Source: Mycobacterium lepraemurium
GTDB lineage: Bacteria > Actinomycetota > Actinomycetes > Mycobacteriales > Mycobacteriaceae
Length of the DNA: 64,000 nt
Assembly (NCBI GenBank): GCA_002291465.1
Contig: CP021238.1
Span: 2,294,001-2,358,000 of the forward strand
Direction: 5' to 3'
The position numbers and the translations under genes are program-made. Under the pieces are notes generated by a model, which was not told the origin of the DNA, searched no databases, and saw only the letters and a list, made by a program, of their open reading frames with translations. Of this stretch, positions 9,752-20,340 are shown in pieces. Within the stretch, counting starts at the first letter, position 1. Each line of letters starts with the position of its first letter.

Positions 9752-11611
9752 TCACGCCCGCGTCACCTCGGGGGAAGGCTGGGTGGTCTTCTTCTCGGCC
9801 ACCGCCGCGCTGAGGCCCTCGGCGAGGTCCTCGCGGGTCAGCTCCTTGAAGCGCAGCAGCTGGCGCTCGCTGAACTCGGTCACGTCGCTGGCCAGCACGG
9901 CATCCAGGTCCTCGTCGTCCAGCCGGAAGCTGCGGTGATCGCGCGCCTTCTCCACCACGTTGCGCACGAAGCCGGCGTTGCCCAGCGTGTCGATGCCACG
10001 GATGAGATCGCCGTCCTCCGAATAGCTTTCGTCGAGATAGAACTTGGTGTACGACGGCAGCAGGGCCTGCGCCGCTTCGTCGGTGATGACGTCCTCGTTC
10101 TCCTGGCCCATCAACCGGGTCAGCGCGACCAGTTCGTCCGGGGCGTAGCTGAAGAACTCGATCACGGTCGAAAAGCGCCGTCGCAGACCCTGATTCACCT
10201 CGAGCATCTTGTCCATGGCCTTGGCGTACCCGGCGCCGAAGACCACCAGCTCGTCGCGATGGTTCTCCATGTACAGCAGCAACGTGTTGATGATCGCGTT
10301 GCCGTACGGGTCACCCTGCTGGTAGCCCTGCTCGTGCAGGGTGTGCATCTCGTCGAAGAACACCGCGCCGCCCAGGGCGCCCTCGAGCATCTCCTCGGTG
10401 TTCTTCTCGGCGTCGGCCATGTATCGGCCCAACAGCTTGGTGCGGCTGGTCTCCACCACCAGCGGCTTGCGCAGCACCGTCAACCCGCACAGCTGCTTGG
10501 TGAAAGCCCTTGCCACCGAGGTCTTTCCGGTCCCGGGCGGGCCCAGCAGCAGGGTGTGGCGCGACGTCACCGGCACCGGGAGGCCCATCTTGGCGCGGGC
10601 CAGGTTCACCTTCGTCGTCGACTTGATCAGCTTGATCTCGCGCTTGGCCCGCTCCATGCCCAGCATGGCGTTGAGTTCGGCGTCGCCTTCGGCCAGGTAC
10701 TTGGCCGCCTCCCCAGCGTGGCGGGCGGCTTCGGCCTCGGCGCGGGTGGGCGCGCTGTCGGGGTCCCACGGGTCGGTGCGAGCCTCGATCGTTTCCGGGT
10801 CGGTCAACACCAGCCGGTAGGTGGGGTTGTCCAGCGCTTCGCGGGCCGGGGTGAACTTGGGGTCGCGCGAATACACCCGCCGCAGCAGCTCGACGGCCTC
10901 GTCCTCGCGGCCCAGGTGCCGCAGGCACATGCCCTGGGTGTACAGGGCGATGTTGGCCGCGCCCGGCACCCGGTCACCCTCGATGGCCTCCTGGCCGCGG
11001 CGCAGCGCCTCCTCGAACACCCCGAGCGAGGCCAGCGCCGTGGTGGCCATCGCCGCCCCGGCGGCCTTCAGCTCGGGCTGGCGCCAGCCCTTGCCCTCGG
11101 GGAACTGGTTGAGCACGTCCGGCCACCGGCCGGTGCGGAAGTACAGCACGCCGCGCACGTAGGAGAGCAGCTCTTCGTCCACCGGCTGGCGCGGTTCGAC
11201 GCCGTCGATCAGTTTGGCCGCCTCGGCGTAGTGCTTCGCCTCGGCGAGCGCCACGGCGTAGGCGCACGCCAGCGATTCCACGCTGGTGACGGCCAACCGC
11301 AGGAACAGGCCGTCAGAAACCTCTGGGCGGAACTGCAATTCGGTGACGCCCAGGCGGCGGGTCTCCCAGCCGAACGTGCGGATGGAGGACCAGGCACCGG
11401 CCAGCACGTCGAGGCTCTGCTCCCCCGCCAGGATCCGCGCCAGCCAGGCGTCACACATGGTGGGATCCAGGTTGGTCGCGGTGGTGAACATCTGCGCCGC
11501 GACCTGTGGATTGTGGCTGGGCTGTAACCCGTTGACCGACACCCCCGATGCCAGCAGGCCGGCGACCATGGCGTTGCGGGCGCCCTCAGCGGTGGACTGC
11601 GGCCGCGTCAT
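9752..11611 (-). CDS. eccA5: EccA5, ESX-5 cytosolic AAA+ ATPase
   Basis: A 619-residue CbxX/CfqX-type AAA+ ATPase, the cytosolic component of ESX-5 that is thought to act on PE/PPE-EspG complexes. The N-terminal half (about 1-280) is a helical repeat (TPR-like) domain. The C-terminal half has Walker A GPPGTGKT, Walker [11 protein letters not shown] and an arginine-rich sensor region (NQGLRRRFS). Near-identical wording to M. tuberculosis EccA5 extends over the full length. The start overlaps the eccE5 stop by ATGA, which indicates translational coupling. It is the last gene of the ESX-5 row, and the frame is intact. Confidence 0.95.
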   Translation of the reverse strand: MTRPQSTAEGARNAMVAGLLASGVSVNGLQPSHNPQVAAQMFTTATNLDPTMCDAWLARILAGEQSLDVLAGAWSSIRTFGWETRRLGVTELQFRPEVSDGLFLRLAVTSVESLACAYAVALAEAKHYAEAAKLIDGVEPRQPVDEELLSYVRGVLYFRTGRWPDVLNQFPEGKGWRQPELKAAGAAMATTALASLGVFEEALRRGQEAIEGDRVPGAANIALYTQGMCLRHLGREDEAVELLRRVYSRDPKFTPAREALDNPTYRLVLTDPETIEARTDPWDPDSAPTRAEAEAARHAGEAAKYLAEGDAELNAMLGMERAKREIKLIKSTTKVNLARAKMGLPVPVTSRHTLLLGPPGTGKTSVARAFTKQLCGLTVLRKPLVVETSRTKLLGRYMADAEKNTEEMLEGALGGAVFFDEMHTLHEQGYQQGDPYGNAIINTLLLYMENHRDELVVFGAGYAKAMDKMLEVNQGLRRRFSTVIEFFSYAPDELVALTRLMGQENEDVITDEAAQALLPSYTKFYLDESYSEDGDLIRGIDTLGNAGFVRNVVEKARDHRSFRLDDEDLDAVLASDVTEFSERQLLRFKELTREDLAEGLSAAVAEKKTTQPSPEVTRA

Positions 11612-12828
11612 TGCGCCACGGGTACGCCCGCCGCGCTCTCCCGGGGTGCAGCGGGCGACAGCGACAGCTCGTCATCGTCGGCGCGCAGCGGACGGCTCGG
11701 CACCTCCAGCAGCGGCCGGGCGGTCGGGACGGGCAGGCTGGCCCGCACCGCGGCCAGCTGGCGCCCGGTGAGACGGTTCAGCCCCGACGAGATGTTCCGG
11801 CGCAGCCGCTTCTCGGTGTGGTAGCGCACCCACGCCGACACGTGCGGCCGGCCGGCGCGGGCGGTCAACCGGATGGTCACCACGGTGGCGAAGGTGTCGT
11901 CGTCGGTGTCGTCGTCCCACAGCTCCTCGAGCTTGTTGGTAGTGATGTCGGACGGCGACAGCCACAGGCTCGTCACGAACCCGTTGAAGTGCTTGAGGCG
12001 GCGCCACCCGGGGCGGCTCCAGGTCGGTTCCAGGTCGGCCAGCACCGCCCGGTCCACCTCGGCAATCTCCTCGGCGGTCAACGGCCGGGCCGCGCAGGTC
12101 AGCCCGTCGAGATCCTGGGCCAGCCGTTCGGTGGCCGCCACCAGCGTCGAGGCCAGCGAATCGCGGGCCGCCACCGCTGCGACGTTGCGCTGCGGGTTCA
12201 TCCGCAACACCAGCCAGGTCCGGCGAATGTAGGAGGTGGGTTCGTCGCCGACCACGTCCCACTCGTCGGGGCCGAAGTCGTCGAGCTTCGACAGCTCGGC
12301 GGACCTGGCGTCGGGACCGCCCCGCCGGACCTTGACCGACACGATGTCGATGTCGTCGAGGTGGATGTCGAACTGGCGCAGCCCCGAGGCGACGGCCGCC
12401 ACCAGCAGGGTCGGGGACGCGGCGCGGTGCCGATGCCGCGACCCCATCTCGTCCTCGCCGCCGTTGACGGCGATCACGGAGACGAGTTGGCCTTTGTACT
12501 CGCGCACCCCGACCTTGTCGCGGCCGAACCGGCGCTGGTGGTCCAGGGACGGCGTGCAGCCCGCGGCCAGCGCGGAGCCGGGATCGGCGGACCAGTCCCA
12601 CAGCCACGTGGCCAGCCCCGACGCCATCGTGATGCCGTGGTAGGTCACCAGCGACAGCAGCGTCACCAGCACGGCCAGCCCGACGCCGACCCAGAACGCG
12701 ATGCGATAGGTGCCCTGCCAGGATTCCGGGCAGTGGCTGGCCACCACCATGATCACGATGTCGACCAGAAACACCGTGGTCAGCCGGGGCCACGTCAAGG
12801 ACAACCCCAATCTGTGCTGAGCCTTCAT
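11608..12828 (-). CDS. eccE5: EccE5, ESX-5 membrane component
   Basis: A 406-residue EccE family protein with two N-terminal membrane helices ([16 protein letters not shown] and [17 protein letters not shown]) followed by a long cytosolic/peripheral domain. EccE sits at the rim of the EccB-C-D-E inner membrane complex. Length and order (mycP5-eccE5-eccA5) match M. tuberculosis Rv1797. It is 19 bp downstream of mycP5 and overlaps eccA5 by four bases. The frame is intact. Confidence 0.95.
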   Translation of the reverse strand: MKAQHRLGLSLTWPRLTTVFLVDIVIMVVASHCPESWQGTYRIAFWVGVGLAVLVTLLSLVTYHGITMASGLATWLWDWSADPGSALAAGCTPSLDHQRRFGRDKVGVREYKGQLVSVIAVNGGEDEMGSRHRHRAASPTLLVAAVASGLRQFDIHLDDIDIVSVKVRRGGPDARSAELSKLDDFGPDEWDVVGDEPTSYIRRTWLVLRMNPQRNVAAVAARDSLASTLVAATERLAQDLDGLTCAARPLTAEEIAEVDRAVLADLEPTWSRPGWRRLKHFNGFVTSLWLSPSDITTNKLEELWDDDTDDDTFATVVTIRLTARAGRPHVSAWVRYHTEKRLRRNISSGLNRLTGRQLAAVRASLPVPTARPLLEVPSRPLRADDDELSLSPAAPRESAAGVPVAQ

Positions 12829-12847
12829 CAGTCTTGCTGCTCCGCCC

Positions 12848-14662
12848 CTATTGCTGCTTGCGCGATCGCTTCATCAGCATCGCCGTACCGAACACTGCGC
12901 CGCCGATCAGGAGCGCCCCGAACAATCCTCCGGCCGCCACCCATATTGGCACCATATCCCGGTGCGGGACCGGTTTCGGAATGGTCAGCGGCGCCGAGAG
13001 CTGCTGCGGCGGCTTGACCGGCCCGTCGGGCACGTCCCAGTTCAGCGCCGCGACCGGGTCGACGATCCCGTGACCGACCTGGTTGTCCACCCCGCGCGCG
13101 GGCGCCCGGGCGGTCCGCGTCAGCCGGTTGATCACCTGGTACGCCGACAGCTGCGGGTATTTGGCGCGAACCAGCGCCGCCACCCCGGACACGATCGCCG
13201 CGGAGAAGCTGGTGCCGGACGGGACCAGCAGGGTGTTGTCCGGCCCGTCGATGGCGTTGATCAGCCCGTCGTCGCGGGGTGAGAGTCCGACGACGTCGGT
13301 GCCGGGCGCGGCGATTCCCACCCACGGGCCGGCCACGCTGGTCGACGCCTGCCCCTGGTCGCCCTGGCTGAGCGGGTGGCCTTCGGTGTCGACCGCGCCG
13401 ACCGTCAGCACGTAGTCGCTGAACCAGGACGGCGTCACCACGGTGGTGACGGAGTTCCAGTTGCGAGGATCGTTGGGCTGCAACGGATCATGCGGCGGGT
13501 TCTGTTTGCAGTCCTTCTTGCTGGTGTCCCCGGCCGCGGCGACGATGACGGCGTTCTTGTCGACCGCCGCGTAGCGCACCGCGGCGCCCAGCGCCCGCTG
13601 GTCGATGATGTTGCGGGCGCTCATACAGGTCACGTCGGAGATGTTGATCACCGACGCGCCCATATTGGCGGCGTGCACGATCGCGCGCGCCATCGTCTGC
13701 ACGTTGTCGATCTTGGCCTGCGTCTGCGGATCCTCATCGCCGGTGTAGGCGTCCTTGAGGCCGAACGCCTGGCTGGATTGCCGGATCGCGATGATGTCGA
13801 CGTCCGGGGCCACCCCGCTGAACGCGTCGGGGCCCGGCTTGGGCGGTGCCGGCGGCGGGTCGAGCGGGCGCGGGCCGCGCAGGTTGTCGACGTTGGCCAC
13901 CCGGGCGGCGCCCGCATGGCCCGGGATGGTCACCGTGCCGCCGCCGTGGTTGCCAGCCGGGGCCTGCCCGCCCTGCGGCGGCCCAGGCGGTGGTCCTGCC
14001 GCCGGCGGCGGGGGCGGCGCCCCGAACGGTCCCGGTGGTGGCTGTTGCTGTTCCTGCGACGGCGGGGGCGGGACCATCGTCACGGTCTGCGGCAGCGGCG
14101 AGAGCGTCACCGTCTGCGGCGGCGCTTTGGGCGGCGGCTCGGTGGTGGGGATGGTGACCGGTTTGCGCGGCGCCGCCGGCGGGACACCCGCGCCGTCGGC
14201 CGACACCGCCCCGATCATCGAGGCCACCAGAGTGCCGTGCGCGTCGCAGTCGGACAGGCCGTCGCCGGACATGATGTAGTCGCCGCCCGGGATCAGGTGC
14301 GGAAACCGCGGGTGCGGGGTGACGCCGGTGTCGATGATGGCCACCTTCTGGCCGGCCCCGCGACCGAATTGCCAGGCCTCCTGCAGGTTCAGCATGTCCA
14401 TGTACTTGGGCTGCAACCGAAAATCGGTGCCCGGCAGCACGCCGACCTCGGTGCAGTACGAGTTCTGCTTCATCGGCGCGCCCGGACCGGGCGGTCCGTC
14501 CGGCGGCACCGCCGCGGGATCGATCGTTGGCGACGAAATCGCGGCGGCCGGTGGCAGTCCGGCCAGCGCGCCCGACGCGAGCAACAGGGCGGCCAGGGCC
14601 GCGGCGGACGCGCGACCGCGCCACACGTTGGCCTCAGCGGTAGCGAATCGCTGCATAGACAT
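12848..14662 (-). CDS. mycP5: MycP5 mycosin, subtilisin-like protease of ESX-5
   Basis: A 604-residue mycosin anchored on the outer face of the inner membrane, where it caps and stabilises the ESX-5 complex. Visible are a signal peptide ([15 protein letters not shown]), catalytic Asp in IIDTGVTP (D111), His in DAHGTLVAS (H142), Ser in [11 protein letters not shown] (near 500) and a C-terminal membrane helix ([17 protein letters not shown]) with a basic tail. The proline-rich loop between about residues 160 and 270 is longer and richer in PPPP runs than the bulk of the protein. The start lies 29 bp inside the eccD5 end. A slightly later ATG is also possible. Confidence 0.95.
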   Translation of the reverse strand: MSMQRFATAEANVWRGRASAAALAALLLASGALAGLPPAAAISSPTIDPAAVPPDGPPGPGAPMKQNSYCTEVGVLPGTDFRLQPKYMDMLNLQEAWQFGRGAGQKVAIIDTGVTPHPRFPHLIPGGDYIMSGDGLSDCDAHGTLVASMIGAVSADGAGVPPAAPRKPVTIPTTEPPPKAPPQTVTLSPLPQTVTMVPPPPSQEQQQPPPGPFGAPPPPPAAGPPPGPPQGGQAPAGNHGGGTVTIPGHAGAARVANVDNLRGPRPLDPPPAPPKPGPDAFSGVAPDVDIIAIRQSSQAFGLKDAYTGDEDPQTQAKIDNVQTMARAIVHAANMGASVINISDVTCMSARNIIDQRALGAAVRYAAVDKNAVIVAAAGDTSKKDCKQNPPHDPLQPNDPRNWNSVTTVVTPSWFSDYVLTVGAVDTEGHPLSQGDQGQASTSVAGPWVGIAAPGTDVVGLSPRDDGLINAIDGPDNTLLVPSGTSFSAAIVSGVAALVRAKYPQLSAYQVINRLTRTARAPARGVDNQVGHGIVDPVAALNWDVPDGPVKPPQQLSAPLTIPKPVPHRDMVPIWVAAGGLFGALLIGGAVFGTAMLMKRSRKQQ

Positions 14663-16145
14663 TCATCAACCACAATGCCAGCGGGAAGATCGGCATCAGA
14701 CAGAGGTATTCGATCCATTCCACGAACTTGCGGAACAGCGGACTGTAGACGGTGTTCGGCACCACGGCCGCCGACGTCAGGCCCGCCACCGGCACCAGCA
14801 CCAGGATCGCCGCGCTGATCGAGACCGCGAGCGGCGACTGCAGCACCAGCGCGTAGCGCACCACCACCGCGCCGACGACCAGCACCGCCGTCCCGGCCAG
14901 GGTGATGGCCTGCCAGCGGTCGACGTAGGAGCGGCCGCGCAGCAGCAGGAAGCCCGCGCAGAAACCGGCCAGCAGCACCGGCAACCAGCGTTGCCCGGTG
15001 CGCGGGTCCGACAGCGCGGTCAGCGCGACGACCATCAGCACGCCGAGCCCGATCAGCAGGCCCGACAGGAAGGAACGGGCACGCTCGGCCTGGGTCAGCA
15101 CGTCGCGCACCGAGGCGGGACCCTCCAGCACCGGCGGGCCGCCGTCGGACCGCACCACGGTGGTGGGCAAGTCGGGCCGGGCCTCGAACACCCAGCGGCT
15201 GGTGGCCGAGGGGAAGACGGGCAGCCGGATGCCGGCCAGCCGCCGCGAGATCGCCGGCGCGCTCTGGTAGACCAGCACCGACACCAGCACCACGCAGGTC
15301 AACAGCGTCACCGCGCCGGTCATCGCGACCATGCGGGCCAGCGCGGCCACCGCCGCGATCGCGCTGACGGTGACGATCGCGGTGTAGATCGCCAGCCGAC
15401 GCCCGGTGAACCGCAACGCGAGCACCGCGGCGATGGTCAGCACGCCGAAGCCCAGCACGGCCTGCGGCGAGCCCACGCCCCCGGGTGGCGCGGCCGCGGC
15501 GGCGACCGACACCGGCGCCAGGCTGCTCAGCAGCAGGGTGTCGCCCACCCGCCGCTCCTGCTGGGTGGTGGCGCGCATGAGAAGCAGCACCGACACGCCC
15601 AGCATCAGCACGCCGATCACGCCGGCGCAGACGGTCGGCAACCAGGAGTTGTGGTGCCAGCGCCACCAGCCGAGCAGACCGGCCGCGGCGGTCACGCCGA
15701 CGGCCACCATGGTGGCACCGACCTGCACGGCCACCACCGGGTCGATGGCGGCGAAGCGCTTGCTGAGGTTGGCCGCGACGGTGGTGGAGATGTGCTCGAT
15801 GACCTGCGAGCGGTGCTCGGTGTCCGGGATGAACCGGATCCACAGCCGGTCGCCGTCGTAGACGTCCTGCTCGCTGAGCGACTGGGTGGCCCGCAGCGGC
15901 GAGCCGTCCACCAGGCACAGCGCCCAGCGGCCCCGGCCCGTGGCCTCCAGCGGGGCCTCGCCGAGCTCACGCAGCCGACTGTTGACCACCTTGAGCAGCG
16001 GCTCGGTCATCACCGAGACCGGGGCGTTGGCGTCCAGCAGGACGCCGATCTGCACACCCGCGCCGGCCATCACGCCGACAACGACCGCCTGGGGCTGCGA
16101 GATGCCCTCTACGTCAGGCTGTGGTACTTCAGCAACCGCAGTCAT
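14634..16145 (-). CDS. eccD5: EccD5, ESX-5 transmembrane channel component
   Basis: A 503-residue polytopic protein. Residues 1 to about 110 form the cytosolic ubiquitin-like domain (VVVGVMAGAGVQIGVLLD, GDRLWIRFIP). The rest contains about eleven hydrophobic helices. In known ESX-5 structures two EccD copies per protomer line the membrane vestibule. Sequence and length match M. tuberculosis EccD5 throughout. It overlaps the mycP5 start and follows espG5 after a 260-bp gap. The frame is intact. Confidence 0.95.
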   Translation of the reverse strand: MTAVAEVPQPDVEGISQPQAVVVGVMAGAGVQIGVLLDANAPVSVMTEPLLKVVNSRLRELGEAPLEATGRGRWALCLVDGSPLRATQSLSEQDVYDGDRLWIRFIPDTEHRSQVIEHISTTVAANLSKRFAAIDPVVAVQVGATMVAVGVTAAAGLLGWWRWHHNSWLPTVCAGVIGVLMLGVSVLLLMRATTQQERRVGDTLLLSSLAPVSVAAAAAPPGGVGSPQAVLGFGVLTIAAVLALRFTGRRLAIYTAIVTVSAIAAVAALARMVAMTGAVTLLTCVVLVSVLVYQSAPAISRRLAGIRLPVFPSATSRWVFEARPDLPTTVVRSDGGPPVLEGPASVRDVLTQAERARSFLSGLLIGLGVLMVVALTALSDPRTGQRWLPVLLAGFCAGFLLLRGRSYVDRWQAITLAGTAVLVVGAVVVRYALVLQSPLAVSISAAILVLVPVAGLTSAAVVPNTVYSPLFRKFVEWIEYLCLMPIFPLALWLMNVYAAIRYR

Positions 16146-16405
16146 CGCCTTGCACTCCCTACCGTGATGAATGTGTGGGCCCGCGCCGCCAATCGGGCGC
16201 GGGCCGGTTCCGGCCTCCTCGAGGCGTCGCGGACCCCCGCACAGTGCATTCCGATCAACTGGAATTCCATCTGCCTCGCCTTGCGATCAAGAGTTCTGGT
16301 GGACACCGGTTCAAAATTTGCTGATGCCTGAGAGAAGTATGCCGTGTCCGCAGCTCAACCGCATGTTGAGCGCAAGACATTGACGAAATCCGTATTTGGT
16401 GTGGG

Positions 16406-17308
16406 TCACACCCTGCTGTGGGTTTTCCACTCCCCGTAGGGAAGTGTGTCCAGCACGGTTTTGACGCCCACATGGACCAGCTGCGGGGTGGCCGGGCAGA
16501 TGGCCAGCCACGCCTCGCCGGAGCCCGCGGTCCGGGCTTGCTGGTAGAGCGCGATGCGGCCGCCGGAGCCGTCTTTGAGCGACAGCACCGACGCGCTCGG
16601 GCCTTTGGCGTCGTCCTGGTACTGGCGGGCGTATACCGCGACCTCGGCGGCGGGGTCGGACAGCGCCTGGCCCAGCGCGGCTACCGTGGCGGCGCTGATG
16701 CCCATCCGGCGCAGGTCGCCGCCGGAGAACACGTTGAAGCCGGACTCCTGCCACGACTTGGTCGCTTCCAGCATCTCCTCCAGCGGCACGTTGACCGCGT
16801 TGATGGCGGCGGGCTCGGCGTGGTGGATGGATTCCAGCGCGTCGATCACCAGGGACGCGATCGAGCCGCTGTCGGCGACGGCGACGTCGTCGACGGTGAT
16901 CTCACCGCCCACCCGGACCGCCGACACCCAGTGCTGGCCGCGGCGGGCCAGCACGACCCGGAACTCGTTGTCCGGGATGTCGCGGGACCCGGGCGGCTGG
17001 TTCTGGTCGTCGATGACGCCGTAGGCCAGCTTGCCGCGGGACAGCAGCACGATCACCTCGAGGTCGGGCGCCGCGAGCACCCGCATCCGCGCGACGACCT
17101 GCTCGTTGACCTGGTCGCCCTCGACGATGCCCTGCTCGCGCATCACCGCCATCCCGGGATGCTCGTTGAGCCAGTCGTTGGAGTCGGTGGAGACGTACGG
17201 CCGGCACCGCAGCTCCGGCGCGACGTGCCGGATGTCCAGCAACGCCTGGAGCATCCAGAAACCGTCGACGTTGACCGTAATGTCGGTGCGGGTGCTCTGT
17301 TGGTCCAT
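16406..17308 (-). CDS. espG5: EspG5, ESX-5 substrate chaperone
   Basis: A 300-residue EspG family protein that binds the hydrophobic tip of PPE proteins in PE-PPE pairs, keeps them soluble and delivers them to ESX-5. Conserved wording includes TDITVNVDGFWMLQALLDI at the start and the C-terminal SGGRIALYQQART. The second of two adjacent ATGs (17308) is chosen, giving MDQQSTRTD. The first ATG at 17311 adds only one residue. A strong hairpin separates it from esxN upstream. The frame is intact. Confidence 0.93.
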   Translation of the reverse strand: MDQQSTRTDITVNVDGFWMLQALLDIRHVAPELRCRPYVSTDSNDWLNEHPGMAVMREQGIVEGDQVNEQVVARMRVLAAPDLEVIVLLSRGKLAYGVIDDQNQPPGSRDIPDNEFRVVLARRGQHWVSAVRVGGEITVDDVAVADSGSIASLVIDALESIHHAEPAAINAVNVPLEEMLEATKSWQESGFNVFSGGDLRRMGISAATVAALGQALSDPAAEVAVYARQYQDDAKGPSASVLSLKDGSGGRIALYQQARTAGSGEAWLAICPATPQLVHVGVKTVLDTLPYGEWKTHSRV

Positions 17309-17367
17309 CAATTCCTCAATTGGTCGCTGACCGGCTCAAGCGTAAAATTGCACGATAACCGCAGGAC

Positions 17368-17400
17368 GCGGCAGCACACCGACGGGTGGTGTGCTGCCGC
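17368..17400 (-). terminator. Strong stem-loop between esxN and espG5
   Basis: A perfect 13-bp inverted repeat (17368-17380 pairing with 17388-17400, arms GCGGCAGCACACC and GGTGTGCTGCCGC) around a seven-base loop. It begins 17 bp past the esxN stop. No U-tract follows. It may be a partial terminator or an mRNA-stabilising hairpin that lets esxM-esxN exceed espG5-eccD5 in expression. Confidence 0.75.
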
Positions 17401-17416
17401 GCCTGAAGTGGAGGCG

Positions 17417-17701
17417 TCAGGCCCAGCTGGACCCGACGGCGCTGTCGGTGCTGGCCATGTTGCTGCCCGCGGTCTGGACCTTCTGGCCGTGGGCGTTGGC
17501 CTGCTCGTAGATCACCTGGAAGTTGCGACCCAACTGGGTGATGAACTCCTGGCAGGCCACCGAACCGGCACCGCCCCAGAAGTCACCGGCAGCCAGCACA
17601 TCACGAATGATGGTCTGGTGCTCGGCCTCCAGGGACGCGGCCTGGGCGCGGATGAGCGCACCGTGGGCGTCGACATCGCCGAACTGGTAGTTGATGCTCA
17701 T
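17417..17701 (-). CDS. esxN: EsxN, WxG100 ESX-5 substrate
   Basis: A 94-residue ESAT-6-like protein of the Mtb9.9 group. It is a helical hairpin with the WxG turn FWGGAG near residue 42 and forms a heterodimer with EsxM before export. A strong ribosome site (AAGGAG) precedes the ATG. It lies 42 bp downstream of esxM and is followed at once by a stable stem-loop. It belongs to the closely related EsxI/L/N/O/V proteins, but position assigns it as EsxN. Confidence 0.95.
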   Translation of the reverse strand: MSINYQFGDVDAHGALIRAQAASLEAEHQTIIRDVLAAGDFWGGAGSVACQEFITQLGRNFQVIYEQANAHGQKVQTAGSNMASTDSAVGSSWA

Positions 17702-17743
17702 AGCGATTGCTCCTTAAAAGTGTTGGACGGCAGCAGTTCTTGG

Positions 17744-18040
17744 CTAGCTGCTGAGGATCTGCTGCGAAGCCTGCTCTTGCTGCTCGTAGTTGTTGGCGTC
17801 GCGGATCAGCCCGTCACGCACCCCGTTCAGCATGTTGACGATGTTGCGGAAGGCCTGGTTGACCTGACCCATCGTGTCGTACGAGGTCGCCTGGGCCTGA
17901 CCACTCCAGCCCGCACCGGCGATGTTCATCGACGACGCCCACATCTTGCGGGCCTCGTCCTCCACAGTCTGGGCGTGCACCTCGAAGCGGCCCGCCATCG
18001 CCCGCATTTCGTGCGGGTCGGTCATAAAACGTGTTGCCAT
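17744..18040 (-). CDS. esxM: EsxM, WxG100 ESX-5 substrate (full length)
   Basis: A 98-residue WxG100 protein (QILSS C-terminus) with the turn GWSG near residue 44 and the C-terminal YxxxD/E-like secretion signal region (NNYEQQEQ). It is the partner of EsxN. The full-length form is present, without the internal stop found in some M. tuberculosis lineages. AAGGAG precedes the ATG. The upstream PE gene lies 255 bp away, so esxM probably has its own promoter. Confidence 0.95.
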   Translation of the reverse strand: MATRFMTDPHEMRAMAGRFEVHAQTVEDEARKMWASSMNIAGAGWSGQAQATSYDTMGQVNQAFRNIVNMLNGVRDGLIRDANNYEQQEQASQQILSS

Positions 18041-18294
18041 CTCGGCTGTCTCCTTATTACGTGATTACTGGATGTGATTACGACGGTGGCCGGATCGATT
18101 ACGTGTTAGGCAACCGCCGAGCCGAATATGTAGAAATGCCCCCTTCCCGTCAGCCGACGGCCACCGGGTGTTGTCACGGTGCGACGGACGTCAAACCCGA
18201 ACCGCGGCGTTTGAGTTGACGGTGTGCGCTGGGCGGCTGCGTTGGAACCCACGTCGGTGACGACCTGCCCCAAGCCCCGAACCGGCGATCCGGG

Positions 18295-18594
18295 TCAGAG
18301 GGCCGCGGTGGCGTTGGCTGCTTCGGTTGCCGAGTAGGAAGCGGAGCTGGTCGACAGGGTGCTGACGAACGCCTCGTGGATGGCGGCGGCCTGTGCGCTC
18401 ACTGTCTGGTACATCTGCGCGTGCGCGGCGAAATAGGCTGCGGTCAGCACCGAGACCTCGTCGGCAGCGGCGGGTACCACCCCCGCCGTTGGGGCTGCAG
18501 CGGCCGCGTTCTGGGCGCTCAAGGCCGACCCGATAGCCTGCAGGTTCCCGGCCGCCGCGGTCAGAGCCTCCGGCTGTGTGGTCACGAACGACAT
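18295..18594 (-). CDS. PE19: PE family protein (PE19 position)
   Basis: A 99-residue PE protein that is only a PE domain. It shows SFVTTQPEALTAAAGNLQ with the PE motif, a helix-turn-helix with VSAQAAAIHEAF and a C-terminal SYSATEAANA bearing the YxxxE secretion signal. PE proteins pair with PPE proteins to form the exported dimer. It occupies the PE19 place directly upstream of esxM. A ribosome site GGAGG precedes the start. The stop lies about 254 bp before esxM. Confidence 0.85.
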   Translation of the reverse strand: MSFVTTQPEALTAAAGNLQAIGSALSAQNAAAAAPTAGVVPAAADEVSVLTAAYFAAHAQMYQTVSAQAAAIHEAFVSTLSTSSASYSATEAANATAAL

Positions 18595-18989
18595 AATTTC
18601 CCTCCTAGTTGGATCCCCAACTCTGCGAGATTAGATGACAGCGAGCCGCGAAGTCGCCGCGGAAACGGCGTGTTTGCAATTGTTCACTTGGCGGTACGGC
18701 GAATTCACTTTTGGTAACGACACAGTAACAGCGCCTGACCTCGACCGCTGCCCTTCGCGCGACGGTCACGGCAAACGCTACCAGCCCCCGGTCGAAAACG
18801 TTGCTGGTAATTCGTCGCACCGGCTGCGCGGCCACGTCGGCCGGCGTAAAATCCGGCGGCCGATTAACTCGCGGCTCGAGTCGATGCGCGGGTGTTTCCC
18901 GCTGGCGTGTCGCTGGTACCTCCTTTCGCCCGTTTCGGACCGCTGGGTGCAGCAGTGCTCGGCCAACTCCGGATGACACTGGGTGTGGA
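18595..18989. other. Intergenic region upstream of PE19
   Basis: About 395 bp with no gene recognised. Lower GC than neighbours, with AATTG- and TTGGTAAC-like stretches. It probably holds the promoter for PE19 and the Esx pair. Confidence 0.4.
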
Positions 18990-20201
18990 TTATCCGGCGA
19001 AGGGTGGTCGGGCCATGACGGTGGGGCGGAAGCCGTATTTGGGTCCGGCGGCACCGTGGCCACCCGCCCCGGCACCCGCGAGGGGCATGCCGCCGAGCAG
19101 GTTGCCCGGTCCCCCGGCCGCCTCGGGCGCGGTGCTGATGCTGCTGACCGGAATGGCATGCCCCAACGCCGGTGCGGCCGGGGCACCCGACCAGGCCACC
19201 GGCACCGACAACTTGCCCCCGATCGAGCCCGCACCGCCCAACGCCACCACCGGATGCGCGGCGGCCGCACCACCACCGAGCATGCCGCCTAACCCTCCTA
19301 GGCCGGGCAATGCCTTGGCCGCCGCCCGAGCCGCCCCACCAATGGCACCCACCGACTTGGCGATCTGAGTGAAGGTGTTGGCCATACCAGTACTGAAGTA
19401 CGGCAACCCCTCCGTGTTATAGAACAGGCCGGCGAACGGGCTGTAACCGTTGACCAAGGCGCCGAGGTTGGTGGGCAGGCTGGTCTGACCGGTGAGCAGG
19501 AACCAGATCTCCGAGAGCAGATCGGTGCTGGTGGTGGTGGCCGCCTTGGTCGCCGTGGTCGAACTCGACGCCGGCTGGGCCAGCAGCTGCAACGCCTTGG
19601 TGGTGTTGGTCGAGGTGGAATTGGCCGTCGCAGTGCTGACCGCCGCACTCTGGGCAGCCTGCCCCGACGGATTGGTCACCTGCGGCGCCTTCTGAAACGG
19701 CGTCATCTTACTGGCCGACGCCGACTGCCCCGCATAGCTATACATCGCCGCCGCATCCTGGGCCCAATACTCCCCATACTGCACCTCCAACTGCGCAATC
19801 AACGGCGTGTTCTGCCCCAACACATTCGTCGCCTGCAACTGCGAGACCTGCATCCGATTCGCCGCAATCAACGGCGGCGGCACCGACGCCGCCAACGCCG
19901 CCTCATACGCCGCCGCCGCCGCCGCCGCCTGGCTGGCCGCCTCCTCAGCCTGCGCCGCCGTCGTACTCATCCACCCCACATACGCCGCCGCCGCCGCCGC
20001 CATCGACGCCGACGCCGACCCCAACCACTCCTCACTGGCCAGCGCCGTGACCACCTTGTCATAACTCAACGCCGCCGCATACAACTCCGCCGCCAACGAA
20101 CTCCACGCCGACGCCGCAGCCACCAACGAACCCGACCCCGGACCCGAACAAATCCGCGCCGAATTGAACTCCGGCGGAAACGTTCCGTAATCCAACATCA
20201 T
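18990..20201 (-). CDS. PPE family protein (PPE25-27 group)
   Basis: An intact 403-residue PPE-SVP protein. The N-terminal domain has LDYGTFPPEFNSARI, a WxG-like EEWLGSAS and LGQNTPLIAQLEVQYGEYWAQD. The centre is Ser/Thr/Ala-rich, and the C-terminus has GGKLSVPVAWSG and a KYGFRPTVMARPPFAG tail. It sits in the PPE25/PPE26/PPE27 interval of the ESX-5 locus. I do not assign a number because these paralogues recombine. It lies between a deleted PE gene and PE19 and may use PE19 as partner. Base usage over 19.7-20.2 kb is noticeably richer in GCC codons than elsewhere. Confidence 0.85.
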   Translation of the reverse strand: MMLDYGTFPPEFNSARICSGPGSGSLVAAASAWSSLAAELYAAALSYDKVVTALASEEWLGSASASMAAAAAAYVGWMSTTAAQAEEAASQAAAAAAAYEAALAASVPPPLIAANRMQVSQLQATNVLGQNTPLIAQLEVQYGEYWAQDAAAMYSYAGQSASASKMTPFQKAPQVTNPSGQAAQSAAVSTATANSTSTNTTKALQLLAQPASSSTTATKAATTTSTDLLSEIWFLLTGQTSLPTNLGALVNGYSPFAGLFYNTEGLPYFSTGMANTFTQIAKSVGAIGGAARAAAKALPGLGGLGGMLGGGAAAAHPVVALGGAGSIGGKLSVPVAWSGAPAAPALGHAIPVSSISTAPEAAGGPGNLLGGMPLAGAGAGGHGAAGPKYGFRPTVMARPPFAG

Positions 20202-20208
20202 TGACTCC

Positions 20209-20340
20209 TTAACCGGCCGCGGCCGCGTTGGCCGCTTCAGTCATCGCGTAGGACCCGGAGCTGGTGCTCAGGGTCTGGACGAACACTTCGTGGACCGCCG
20301 CGGCAGCCAGCGCCTCGGGCCCTGTGGTGACGAATGACAT
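20209..20340 (-). pseudogene. PE18-like protein with large in-frame internal deletion
   Basis: A 43-codon remnant. The first 15 residues SFVTTGPEALAAAA are a normal PE start. They are joined directly to AVHEVFVQTLSTSSGSYAMTEAANAAAAG, the normal PE end. About 55 residues that form most of the first helix and the loop are missing, while the frame, the ribosome site side and the YxxxE signal (SYAMTE) are kept. The remaining peptide cannot form the PE hairpin needed to bind PPE. It lies between two PPE genes, where M. tuberculosis has PE18. Confidence 0.8.

Noticed and set aside
11548..13017. 489-codon plus-strand frame over eccE5
   Set aside because: Antisense to eccE5 and mycP5 with no recognisable domains.
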